Below, one piece after another: positions 7,962 through 16,237 of a DNA stretch of 37,377 nt. The stretch is from an uncultured Treponema sp. Its GTDB lineage: Bacteria > Spirochaetota > Spirochaetia > Treponematales > Treponemataceae. The position numbers and the translations under genes were made by a program. The first letter of the stretch is position 1. The number at the start of each line of letters is the position of its first letter. The notes under the pieces were generated by a model. It saw only the letters and a program-made list of their open reading frames with translations. It made no database searches and was not told the DNA's origin. The stretch spans positions 1 to 37,377 of the forward strand of contig CALXOI010000009.1 of assembly GCA_944389965.1 (NCBI GenBank). The letters run 5' to 3'.

Positions 7962-8867
7962 TCAGCTACCTGTTTTTTCATATGGTTTTCCAGATGCCAA
8001 CGGTGCATAATTTTTACCGCTGAACACAACTAACGCCAAAAGTGTAATGACATACGGTAAAAGACTAAAAAATTCCGACGGCAGAAGATTCCGCAAAAAT
8101 GGAATATTCACGACATAAATTGAAAATGCAACGGCTGAGCCAAACAACAGGGATGAAAGAGTAATTCCTGCAGGGCGCCACCGCCCGAAAGAAACCGCAG
8201 CCAATGCAATAAATCCTGTTCCATTAATTGTGTTTGCCGTATACTGAATTGTTTGAGTAAAAACAAGACATCCTCCGGCAAGACCTGCAAGAAAACCGGA
8301 ACATAACACACCGATATACCGGATCTGCTTTACCTTAATCCCCACAGAAGCTGCTGCATCGGGATTTTCTCCACAAGCACGCAAACGCAACCCGAATGGC
8401 AGACGATACAGAACAAACCATGTAACAGCTATAATTACCGCAGCAATCAGTGCTGTGGGATAAATACCAAACAATCCGGGCATCATTCCGTTTTGAAATG
8501 GAGCCGTCCTGTCCATGGAGAACAGAATCTGAGCTGCAAAAATAGTTACTCCATTTGCAAGAAGATTAATACCGGTTCCAGAAACAGTTTGATCAGCATT
8601 CAATGAAATTGCCGCAAATGCATGAATCAACGAAAAAATCATACTAATTACTGCACCAATACATAATGCAATCCAGATTGATCCGGGAACAGTTCCTTCC
8701 ATCAACACATGGGCTGCAGCAGCAGAAAAAGCACCGATACTCATTAAACCTTCCAAAGCAATATTAACCACACCGGATCGTTCACAAATCATACCTCCGG
8801 CAGCAGTAATTAATATCGGAGACACAATCATTAATACAGACGGAATCATACCCAAAATACTACTCAT
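7962..8867 (-). CDS. ABC permease, nucleoside (BMP) importer, NupQ/PnrE-like
   Basis: This is a 301-residue inner-membrane permease of the BPD_transp_2 family, with hydrophobic segments throughout and the family-typical opening ITAAGGMICERSGVVNIALEG. The start at 8867 is chosen because GGGAGG lies just upstream and the ATG overlaps the preceding permease's stop (ATGAGTAG); an in-frame ATG 24 bases earlier has no such site. It is the last gene of a binding protein, ATPase, permease, permease series, and pairs with the 380-residue permease to form the channel. Substrate assignment (purine nucleosides, as for PnrA-type systems) rests on family resemblance and the BMP-type binding protein. Confidence 0.88.
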   Translation of the reverse strand: MSSILGMIPSVLMIVSPILITAAGGMICERSGVVNIALEGLMSIGAFSAAAAHVLMEGTVPGSIWIALCIGAVISMIFSLIHAFAAISLNADQTVSGTGINLLANGVTIFAAQILFSMDRTAPFQNGMMPGLFGIYPTALIAAVIIAVTWFVLYRLPFGLRLRACGENPDAAASVGIKVKQIRYIGVLCSGFLAGLAGGCLVFTQTIQYTANTINGTGFIALAAVSFGRWRPAGITLSSLLFGSAVAFSIYVVNIPFLRNLLPSEFFSLLPYVITLLALVVFSGKNYAPLASGKPYEKTGS

Positions 8868-10002
8868 CTGATACCTCCCGTACTGCTGCATTACTGAGAA
8901 GCTGCTTTTCCAGTATCTTTTTGGAACGCCATTGCAGATACATTCTTAGTCCCGATCGGATTGCAATAAATACAACAATTAGCCCTTGGATAATAAATGT
9001 GATTTCTTTAGGAATCTGTTTTGACTGCATTAATGGTTGAGCTGCTGCCAAAAGTCCAAAAAGTAAACCTGCAAGCAACGTACCACCAGCAGTATTATTA
9101 CCCACCAAAGCAACTGCAATTCCGGTAAACCCGTAATTATCCATACCAGAAACAACCCGGCCATATCGGAATGAACCCAACGCAACGACGCCGCCTGCCA
9201 AACCCGCAAAGGCACCGGCAACAGCCATAGAAATTACAACACTGGTAATTACCGGAATCCCGGAACAACGGGCAGCATCTTTATTAAAACCTGTTGCACG
9301 TAACCCAAACCCAAGATTTGTCTTTTCCATTAAAAACCAATAAATGACAACCGCAAGAATCGCCATAAAAAAACCAAGATTCAATGTTGAATTATTAGTA
9401 AGGTTTGCAAGAAAATCAGCTTTTATGAGTGCTGTATCAGGAAAATTAACTGTTTTATATGTATTTGTACCAGGAATCGCCATAGTTACAATCCGGGATA
9501 AATACAATGCAATGTAATTCAACATGATTGTTGCAACAACTTCTGACACCTCAAACCGTGCCTTCAAAAAACCAACAATACCACCCCAAACAGCACCAAT
9601 CAGAATAGCACAAATGATAGCTGTCATCCAATGAAGGACAGGTATTTGAGGACCCAGCAAAGCAACAACCTGTGCACATGTTAAACCTACAATATATTGT
9701 CCTTCTCCACCAATATTGAACAGACCGGCCCGAGCAGCAAAAGCCATTGACAAACCACATAAAATGTACGGAACAGATAAATTCAGCCATTCACCGACAT
9801 ACCGGATATTCCATATTCCTCTGTCAAGATTATATCCTGTCAACGATTGAAGCAACGCTTTATACATATTCAGCGGGTTTCTGCCTACCAGCAGAATTAA
9901 CACAGTTCCGCACAAAAAACCCAGCAGCACAACAAGCACAGATACGGCTGCATCTGACTTTAACAACAAACTAGTAAAATTATTACGCTTTTTCTGTTCC
10001 AT
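8860..10002 (-). CDS. ABC permease, nucleoside (BMP) importer, NupP/PnrD-like
   Basis: This 380-residue polytopic membrane protein has a basic N-terminus followed by about ten hydrophobic segments. Family signatures include GLSMAFAARAGLFNIGGEGQ and the helix GLRATGFNKDAARCSGI, a likely coupling loop for the ATPase. It starts with ATG at 10002, overlapping the ATPase stop as TGATG, with GAGGAGG upstream. It overlaps the next permease by 8 bases. It would form a heterodimeric channel with its neighbour in the inner membrane. Confidence 0.9.
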   Translation of the reverse strand: MEQKKRNNFTSLLLKSDAAVSVLVVLLGFLCGTVLILLVGRNPLNMYKALLQSLTGYNLDRGIWNIRYVGEWLNLSVPYILCGLSMAFAARAGLFNIGGEGQYIVGLTCAQVVALLGPQIPVLHWMTAIICAILIGAVWGGIVGFLKARFEVSEVVATIMLNYIALYLSRIVTMAIPGTNTYKTVNFPDTALIKADFLANLTNNSTLNLGFFMAILAVVIYWFLMEKTNLGFGLRATGFNKDAARCSGIPVITSVVISMAVAGAFAGLAGGVVALGSFRYGRVVSGMDNYGFTGIAVALVGNNTAGGTLLAGLLFGLLAAAQPLMQSKQIPKEITFIIQGLIVVFIAIRSGLRMYLQWRSKKILEKQLLSNAAVREVSDE

Positions 10003-11540
10003 CAGACAGCCTCCTCTTGTTTATGTTTTGAACCCGCCATCATAATCCCAATTTCCCGTTCTGTAACCTCTCCTTCATTGAAGATACCCACAATTGTACC
10101 TTTTGATATCGTAGCAATTCTATCACAAAGATTCATAATTTCATCCAACTCAAATGAAATCAATAAAACAGCCCGCCCTTTGTCCCGTTCTTCCAGAATC
10201 CTGCGGCGGATATATTCAATAGCACCAACATCAAGCCCCCGGGTGGGCTGGGCAACAACTAAAACATCAGGAGACAACTCTATTTCCCGGGCAATAATTA
10301 CTTTCTGCTGGTTTCCTCCGGACATACTGCCTGCCTTGGTCAAAGACCCTTCGCCGGCACGAATATCAAAAGACGCAATTAAATTGTCTGCAAGTTCTTT
10401 CATGGACGGCTCGTCAAGCATACATCTATACTTTGTATATGGAGGCTTAAAGTAACTTTTTAATACAGCATTTTCTGCAACAGTGAATTCTGAAACCAAC
10501 CCATGTTTTCTCCGGTCTTCCGGAATATGTCCGATTCCGGCCTCAATGCGCTGCCGGATGGAATACCGGGAGATATCAGTATTATGCAACAGAATATGAC
10601 CTGATTCCAACGGGGACATTCCGGTAATACCAAAAATTAATTCAGACTGACCGTTTCCGTCAACACCGGCAATACCAACAATTTCGCCGGCACGAACATC
10701 CAAAGATAAATCTTTGACTGCCATCTGCCCGCGGCTGTTTTTTACGGATATGTTTTGAATTGAAAGTACTGTTTCCCCTGCTTTCAACGGATTTTTTTCT
10801 ATTTCAAATTTAACAGCTCTGCCAACCATCATTTCAGCAAGCTGGTGTTCACTGACATCAGCAACCGGCACTGTACCGATACATTTTCCCCGGCGTAAAA
10901 CAGTGCATCGTTCCGCAACAGCTTTTATTTCTTTCAATTTGTGGGTAATTAAAATAATGGTTTTTCCTTCAGTCTTTAACCGGCGGATAATATCCATCAA
11001 TTCATCTATTTCTTGGGGAGTTAAAACAGCGGTCGGTTCATCTAGAATAATAATGTCTGCATTCCGGTACAACGTTTTTAATATTTCTACCCGCTGCTGC
11101 ATTCCCACCGTAATATCTTCAATCCGATCCCGGGGATTTACCATTAACCCATACCGGAGTGAAAGTTCTTCCACCCTTTTTTCCGCGGAAGCAATATCCA
11201 GCATTCCAAATTTATTTTTGGGCTCTACACCCAATACAATATTTTCTGCAACAGTATAATTATGTACCAGTTTAAAATGCTGATGAACCATTCCTATACC
11301 CATTGCTGTTGCATCATTCGGATCTTTAATCTGAACTTCCTTACCATGGATTTTTATACTTCCTGCATCAGGATCATAGGAGCCAAACAGTATGGACATC
11401 AAAGTCGATTTTCCTGCACCATTTTCTCCCAACAGCGCAAGAATTTCATTTTCTTTAACAGTTAAGGTAATATTGTCATTAGCGACAATTCCGGGGAATG
11501 TTTTGGTTATCCCGATCATTTCTATTGCATTTTTTTCCAT
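10002..11540 (-). CDS. ABC importer double ATPase, NupO/PnrC-like
   Basis: This 512-residue protein contains two fused ABC domains, as in RbsA/MglA and BMP-type nucleoside importers. Domain 1 has Walker A GENGAGKST (38-46) and Walker B IIILDEPTAVL. Domain 2 has the degenerate P-loop GVDGNGQSEL usual for the family, signature MSGGNQQKV and LVVAQPTRGLDVGA. The start at 11540 is chosen over an ATG 24 bases upstream because AGGGGGAA precedes it at correct spacing. It energises the two downstream permeases. It is separated from its binding-protein gene by an intercistronic terminator, so it is likely made at lower levels. Confidence 0.92.
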   Translation of the reverse strand: MEKNAIEMIGITKTFPGIVANDNITLTVKENEILALLGENGAGKSTLMSILFGSYDPDAGSIKIHGKEVQIKDPNDATAMGIGMVHQHFKLVHNYTVAENIVLGVEPKNKFGMLDIASAEKRVEELSLRYGLMVNPRDRIEDITVGMQQRVEILKTLYRNADIIILDEPTAVLTPQEIDELMDIIRRLKTEGKTIILITHKLKEIKAVAERCTVLRRGKCIGTVPVADVSEHQLAEMMVGRAVKFEIEKNPLKAGETVLSIQNISVKNSRGQMAVKDLSLDVRAGEIVGIAGVDGNGQSELIFGITGMSPLESGHILLHNTDISRYSIRQRIEAGIGHIPEDRRKHGLVSEFTVAENAVLKSYFKPPYTKYRCMLDEPSMKELADNLIASFDIRAGEGSLTKAGSMSGGNQQKVIIAREIELSPDVLVVAQPTRGLDVGAIEYIRRRILEERDKGRAVLLISFELDEIMNLCDRIATISKGTIVGIFNEGEVTEREIGIMMAGSKHKQEEAV

Positions 11541-11566
11541 GAAAAATTCCCCCTTGCAGTTCAATA

Positions 11567-11600
11567 TAAAAAACGCAGCGGATAAAAAATCCCCGCTGCG
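11567..11600 (-). terminator. Intercistronic Rho-independent terminator between binding protein and ATPase genes
   Basis: On the minus-strand transcript, CGCAGCGG (11593-11600) pairs with CCGCTGCG (11574-11581), followed by TTTTTT. It lies 30 bases after the binding-protein stop and upstream of the ATPase ribosome-binding site. Partial read-through would lower transporter output relative to the binding protein. Confidence 0.8.
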
Positions 11601-11630
11601 TCCACTTTTTATTAGAACATACTGCTACAA

Positions 11631-12737
11631 TTAATCATCAATAGCACCAAGCCCGGCAGGAGCAAGCCCGGCAGCAGCAGTTTCTGCATATGTTCCATAA
11701 ATTTTAATTTTACCACTGATAATATCAGCTTTGGCAGCTTCAACCTGTGATACTACATCTGCAGACAATTCAGGATTTGCTGAAGAGAACCCAACTCCGT
11801 CAGCAGCCATATCCAGCCGGATAACGCCGCTCTTGAATTCGCTCTTTTCAACTGCATTCAAAGCATACATGGTTGAAGATTCAACCCTCTTCAACATAGA
11901 AGTCAAAACTGCTGATTTGTCACCGGAATAAATACCATCTGCATACTGGTCGGAATCGACACCAATTGCCCAGACATTTTTACCTTGAATGCGGTATTCT
12001 TTTGCCTGTGCAATTGTACCACCTCCGGTACCACCGGCAGCAGAGAAAATTGCGTACACTCCGGAATCATACCAGTTTTTAGCCTGGGCTTTAGCCAGTT
12101 CCGGTTTACCCCAGTCATTGGCATAATAATCTACAATCTGGGCATTCGGGAAAATAGATTTGATACCCTGAATATATCCCATTTCAAATTTGGTAATGGT
12201 AGCCCCGGGAACCCCGCCGATAAACCCAAATTTCGGATCTGCAACATTTTCTACCTTTGCTTGCAGTGCTGCAGCAAGACCTACCAGATAGGAACCCTGT
12301 TCTTCAGCAAAAACAAACTGCATGACATTTGGTTGATTTACATAATCCACATCAACAATCATATAATTCTGATCAGGATACAGAGCAGCAACTTCATTTA
12401 ATGCATCGGCAAAGGTAAAACCTGTTGTCACAATTAAATCATATCCTTCATCGGAAGCCTGCTTCAGTGTAGGAATATACATATCCTGGGTTTGACAAGT
12501 AACGACATCATACAATGTACCACGGTTTGTCTGGTTTTCCCACGTATCTCCATAATATTCCAAGATACCCCGCCAAGCAGCAGCATTGAATGATTTATCA
12601 TCAATACCGGTTGCATCGGTAATCAGACGAACCGTAGGACGACCATCTGTATTTTTTGCAGACTCTTTGGCTCCTCCGGCAAAGACGACACTGACAGATA
12701 AAATCAAAACTGCCAGACAAAGAAATGCTTTTTTCAT
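11631..12737 (-). CDS. BMP-family nucleoside-binding protein, PnrA/TmpC-like
   Basis: This 368-residue exported substrate-binding protein belongs to the Bmp/PnrA family, whose characterised treponemal member binds purine nucleosides. The opening ITDATGIDDKSFNAAAW is the family signature, with further blocks VTTGFTFADA and GFIGGVPG. The signal peptide is MKKAFLCLAVLILSVSVVFA with a likely signal peptidase I cut after residue 20. There is no lipobox cysteine, unlike classical TmpC, so it may be soluble in the periplasm. The start at 12737 is set by TAGGAGGAT. It heads the importer operon and has its own promoter and a leader hairpin. Confidence 0.92.
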   Translation of the reverse strand: MKKAFLCLAVLILSVSVVFAGGAKESAKNTDGRPTVRLITDATGIDDKSFNAAAWRGILEYYGDTWENQTNRGTLYDVVTCQTQDMYIPTLKQASDEGYDLIVTTGFTFADALNEVAALYPDQNYMIVDVDYVNQPNVMQFVFAEEQGSYLVGLAAALQAKVENVADPKFGFIGGVPGATITKFEMGYIQGIKSIFPNAQIVDYYANDWGKPELAKAQAKNWYDSGVYAIFSAAGGTGGGTIAQAKEYRIQGKNVWAIGVDSDQYADGIYSGDKSAVLTSMLKRVESSTMYALNAVEKSEFKSGVIRLDMAADGVGFSSANPELSADVVSQVEAAKADIISGKIKIYGTYAETAAAGLAPAGLGAIDD

Positions 12738-12754
12738 ATTTATCCTCCTAAAAT

Positions 12755-12770
12755 CCGGTACAGATACCGG
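12755..12770 (-). promoter_or_regulatory. Leader hairpin next to the ribosome-binding site of the PnrA-like gene
   Basis: CCGGTA and TACCGG flank a 4-base loop, a perfect 6-bp stem. It ends about 5 bases before AGGAGG in the mRNA. It could protect the 5' end or limit spread of structure over the ribosome-binding site. No downstream T-tract is present, so it is not a terminator. Confidence 0.45.
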
Positions 12771-12790
12771 AAAAAGCACGAAATAAATCT

Positions 12791-12834
12791 AACTATGATT
12801 AGTTTTATTGTAACCTATTTATGAAAAAACTCAA
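12791..12834 (-). promoter_or_regulatory. Promoter of the PnrA-like operon with a possible operator
   Basis: On the minus strand, TTGAGT (12829-12834) and TACAAT (12807-12812) are 16 bases apart. Immediately downstream, at the predicted transcription start, lies the inverted repeat AACTA-N4-TAGTT (12791-12804), which could bind a repressor. The promoter is verified only by resemblance, and the operator role is inferred from position. Confidence 0.5.
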
Positions 12835-12842
12835 CAAAAAAA

Positions 12843-13646
12843 TCAACGGGCAATACCTTTTTTTCTATCATTTTCCAGTTTATCTTTCCATACCTGACCT
12901 TTTTTCTTTAATTCATCAGCTTCTTCTGTTTCATTGAGTATAATGCAAAACCGTCGTTGGGCTGCCACAAACAGTATTGCGTTTCTCATATCATCAATCC
13001 GCCGTGTAGCAAGCTCGTATTTATCCCGGTACTGATCCGCTGACTGTTCCAACATTCTGCGGACAAGCCGGACATAATATACCGTTGTATCGTGTTCAGC
13101 ATGCTGGGGATCAAAGTATGATTTGGAAACAGCCTTCATATCGATCATATTTTTCGCTGTTACTGCAAAACGTCCGTTCAACTCTACAAACGCCCATTTC
13201 CATTTCGTGTTTTCACCGTATGCATCCATCAGCAACCGGATAGCCAGACCAAGTTTTCTGACGATAAAATACCGTTTATCCAATGGAATATTTATTATCC
13301 GAGCAACGTTTTCCTGGTATTCCGAATATGGAGCATCCACAATATTGGTGACAATTTCTTCAAGATAAATCACTGCTTTATACAATACTTTCCGGGCTTC
13401 GTTCAATGCATCGGTATTTTTTGTCTCCAGAATTTCTACAGAAAGGTTATTCATCGTCATATATATGGTGGCAATGAAAATCATATCTTCTACAAGCATC
13501 ATCCGTTTATAGGCAGCCCCGGTATCATCCTGCTCGATGAGTTTAAGAATATTTTTTTCTTTTTCAAGAAGGGACTCAATTTCTGTTTTGTAAGGATTAC
13601 ACGCATCATTTAACAGTTCCCGTGAATGTGTGGTAATTTTTGCCAT
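12843..13646 (-). CDS. Unknown helical protein, last gene after recN
   Basis: I do not recognise a family for this 267-residue protein. It is predominantly charged and helical by eye, with no signal peptide, no clear membrane segment and no catalytic motif. A conserved-looking core (YSEYQENVARIINIPLDKRY and YGENTKWKWAFVELNGRF) suggests a folded domain, and the C-terminus is very basic and acidic (DELKKKGQVWKDKLENDRKK). The start at 13646 gives GGGAG a spacing of 9 bases; the ATG at 13655 would overlap the recN stop as ATGA but abuts the GGGAG. Position immediately after recN suggests co-transcription, not necessarily a DNA repair role. Confidence 0.8.
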   Translation of the reverse strand: MAKITTHSRELLNDACNPYKTEIESLLEKEKNILKLIEQDDTGAAYKRMMLVEDMIFIATIYMTMNNLSVEILETKNTDALNEARKVLYKAVIYLEEIVTNIVDAPYSEYQENVARIINIPLDKRYFIVRKLGLAIRLLMDAYGENTKWKWAFVELNGRFAVTAKNMIDMKAVSKSYFDPQHAEHDTTVYYVRLVRRMLEQSADQYRDKYELATRRIDDMRNAILFVAAQRRFCIILNETEEADELKKKGQVWKDKLENDRKKGIAR

Positions 13647-13651
13647 GGTAA

Positions 13652-15379
13652 TCATCTCCCGAATTTAGACAATAATGCCGCAGCATGATCCAGCGATGCA
13701 GCACTAATACTATCACCCGACAACATTCTGGCAATTTCTTCTATCCGCTGGCGGCCGCTGACAACAGAAACATGGGTAACGGTTGTTTCTGCCGTGCTGT
13801 TTTTTTCAATCTTTATTTGATTATCGGCATGGGCAGCGATACTCGCTACATGGGTGATACATAAAATCTGTCTTTTTTGTGAAAGCATCTGCAAATGGGC
13901 ACCAACAGATACAGAGACTTCCCCACCGATACCGGTATCAATTTCATCAAAAATTAATGTCCCTACGGTATCAGAATCCGCAAGTATGGTTTTCAGCGCT
14001 AACATTACCCGGGATAATTCCCCTCCGGAAGCGATTTTTACCAGTGGTTTTGGAGGAGACCCGGTATTTGCACTGATCAGGAATTCAACATCATCCATTC
14101 CCTGGGGGCCACATTTCTGCATAATACCATTGTCAGACCCGGGTTTATCGGTAATGGAAACAGCAAAAACAGCACCTCCCATCCCCAACACGGAAAGTAC
14201 CGATTCCACTTCCCTGGACATTTTTTCCGCTGCGGCATGTCGTTTTTCTGACAACTGCTTTGCAGCCGCATACACTTTTTTTTCAAGCAGGGATACGGTT
14301 TCTGACAGTTCATCCTGGTTCTGTTCACTGTGAGACAATTTGTCCAGCTCACATCGGGCAGATTCACCATAAGCGATAACTTCAGCTATGGGAGACTGTA
14401 TTGATGCAGCGTACTTCTTTTTAAGCTTGAATAATAGTGCAAGCCGTTCTTGAACAGATTCCAACCGCACCGGATCAAACACCAGAGCCTGTCGATACGC
14501 GCGGATTTCCCCGGCAATATCGGTTATTTCATAAAATACATTTTCCAACCGGGAAGCAAGCGGCTCCAACACAGTATCTATGGTCGCTGTCTGAGACAAC
14601 AATGTCTGTGCCCGTTTCAGAGCAGATAATACAGAATCAGGTTCTCCGGTGTGGCCGTTTTCCTGTCCGGTCAAAATTACACTGAGCGAATCTGTTTCTT
14701 CAAAAATACGCTCAAACTGAGACAACCGGTTCTCCTCGGCGGCGAGTTCATCATCTTCACCTTCTCGAAGCTTGGCCTCATCAATTTCATTGAGAGCAAA
14801 TGTCAACAACTCAATCTGCCGTTCCTGCTCTGCACCGGAAACACTTATTTCATCTAACTGGCGGCGCTTGTTTACTAATTCTGCATATAAGACGGTAAAA
14901 GCCGCCGTTTCTTCAGTCAACCCGGCATATGCGTCAAGATACCGCTGGTGTTCCGCAACCCGAAGCAAGGATTGATGCTCATGTTGACCATGAATATCAA
15001 CCAAAAAAGATGAAAATTCCGCCAACTCTGTACGGGTAACCGGAGTATTTTGAATCCATGCACCACCCCGACCGTTACTCCGGACGAATCGCCGTAACAA
15101 AACCCGGCTTTCATCAGGTTCAATACCGTGGGTATCCAGCCATTCCAATGCGGCCCGACTGCAGGAGTCCAAAAAAAATGTTCCCGAAACAGACGCCTCC
15201 CCGGCCCCTGCACGGATATTTTCTGCACCACCTTTTCCACCTAAGAGGAAAGACAATGCACCAATAAGAATGGATTTTCCCGCACCGGTTTCCCCGCTCA
15301 ATACTGTAAAACCCCGTTCAAATTCCAATGATATGGCTTCGATCAACGCAAAATCTTTTATGATAACAGATTCAAGCAC
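13652..15379 (-). CDS. recN: DNA repair ATPase RecN
   Basis: This 575-residue SMC-like ATPase acts early at DNA double-strand breaks. It has Walker A GETGAGKS (29-36), long coiled-coil arms in the middle, the signature KIASGGELSRVMLALK and Walker B TLIFDEIDTGIGGE. The length is normal for the family. The start is a GTG at 15379, supported by GGAGG five bases upstream and by the family-typical N-terminus LESVIIKDFALIE. It overlaps the nadK stop by 8 bases (GTGCTTGA), pointing to coupled translation. A recN-nadK adjacency is common in bacteria. Confidence 0.95.
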   Translation of the reverse strand: MLESVIIKDFALIEAISLEFERGFTVLSGETGAGKSILIGALSFLLGGKGGAENIRAGAGEASVSGTFFLDSCSRAALEWLDTHGIEPDESRVLLRRFVRSNGRGGAWIQNTPVTRTELAEFSSFLVDIHGQHEHQSLLRVAEHQRYLDAYAGLTEETAAFTVLYAELVNKRRQLDEISVSGAEQERQIELLTFALNEIDEAKLREGEDDELAAEENRLSQFERIFEETDSLSVILTGQENGHTGEPDSVLSALKRAQTLLSQTATIDTVLEPLASRLENVFYEITDIAGEIRAYRQALVFDPVRLESVQERLALLFKLKKKYAASIQSPIAEVIAYGESARCELDKLSHSEQNQDELSETVSLLEKKVYAAAKQLSEKRHAAAEKMSREVESVLSVLGMGGAVFAVSITDKPGSDNGIMQKCGPQGMDDVEFLISANTGSPPKPLVKIASGGELSRVMLALKTILADSDTVGTLIFDEIDTGIGGEVSVSVGAHLQMLSQKRQILCITHVASIAAHADNQIKIEKNSTAETTVTHVSVVSGRQRIEEIARMLSGDSISAASLDHAAALLSKFGR

Positions 15380-16214
15380 GGGGACCTCCAGACCAGTGCA
15401 ATTTGGAACGTAATGCACTGTAAAAAGATTCCGCAGAACAACCCGCCAGCAGCACTTTTTCTTTTGCAAGAGAAAAACGGATAACATCGCCGGTATTTAA
15501 ATCCATAGATACTTGTCCGTCCGCAGTCATAACAACTCCCGCATCTCTAGACGGCTGTACGACAGCTTCCAGAACACCGTCTGCCGGAAGCACCAAAGGC
15601 CGGTTTGACAAAGAAAACGGACAGACAGGACTTAATATTAAAGCATCCAGAGACGGATCTACAATAGGTCCTCCAGCAGCAGCAGAATATGCAGTTGAAC
15701 CGGTTGCCGTTGCAACGATAATACCGTCAGCCTGGAATTTACCAAAAGAAATACCGTTAAATGAAACCTGCAGTGTCACCAGCCGGGCGGCAGCTTTTGC
15801 AACGACCACGACATCATTCAATGCTGGAGTTTCAAAACACTGCTGTCCGTTCCGGGAAACCACAACCTGCACCATACTCCGGGGAGAAAGGTTATGACGT
15901 CCTTCAAGAAAAGAGTCCAGCGCTGCCTGCCAGCATATTTTCTGCACCCCTGCAATAAAACCGAATTCTCCCAAATTGATCGGAAATACAGGGATTCCCA
16001 GAGGGGCACACCCCCGTGCCGCAAACAGTACAGTGCCATCTCCGCCCAAAGTAACGGCAAAATCATATCCGTGAAAGGGATATTCCGGACTTGCTCCTGA
16101 AAATAAAAATATATCACACATAATATTCCTTTGTTCAAGATATACTTTTATTATAGTACCAAGTGACTGGGATTCCGCTTTATACGTATTAACAACAATC
16201 AAACATTTTTTCAT
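15372..16214 (-). CDS. nadK: NAD kinase
   Basis: This 280-residue cytoplasmic enzyme phosphorylates NAD to NADP. It shows the GGDGT motif (57-61), NLGEFGF (80-86) and the NAD-binding stretch ATATGSTAYSAAAGGPI. Length fits the short bacterial class. The start at 16214 (MKKCLIVVN) begins the fold correctly and has AGGT upstream; upstream in-frame codons overlap the preceding gene and are not needed. The gene lies 23 bp after the DegT-like gene and overlaps recN. Confidence 0.94.
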   Translation of the reverse strand: MKKCLIVVNTYKAESQSLGTIIKVYLEQRNIMCDIFLFSGASPEYPFHGYDFAVTLGGDGTVLFAARGCAPLGIPVFPINLGEFGFIAGVQKICWQAALDSFLEGRHNLSPRSMVQVVVSRNGQQCFETPALNDVVVVAKAAARLVTLQVSFNGISFGKFQADGIIVATATGSTAYSAAAGGPIVDPSLDALILSPVCPFSLSNRPLVLPADGVLEAVVQPSRDAGVVMTADGQVSMDLNTGDVIRFSLAKEKVLLAGCSAESFYSALRSKLHWSGGPRA

Positions 16215-16237
16215 CTTATTGACCTGTTTTACCGGCA

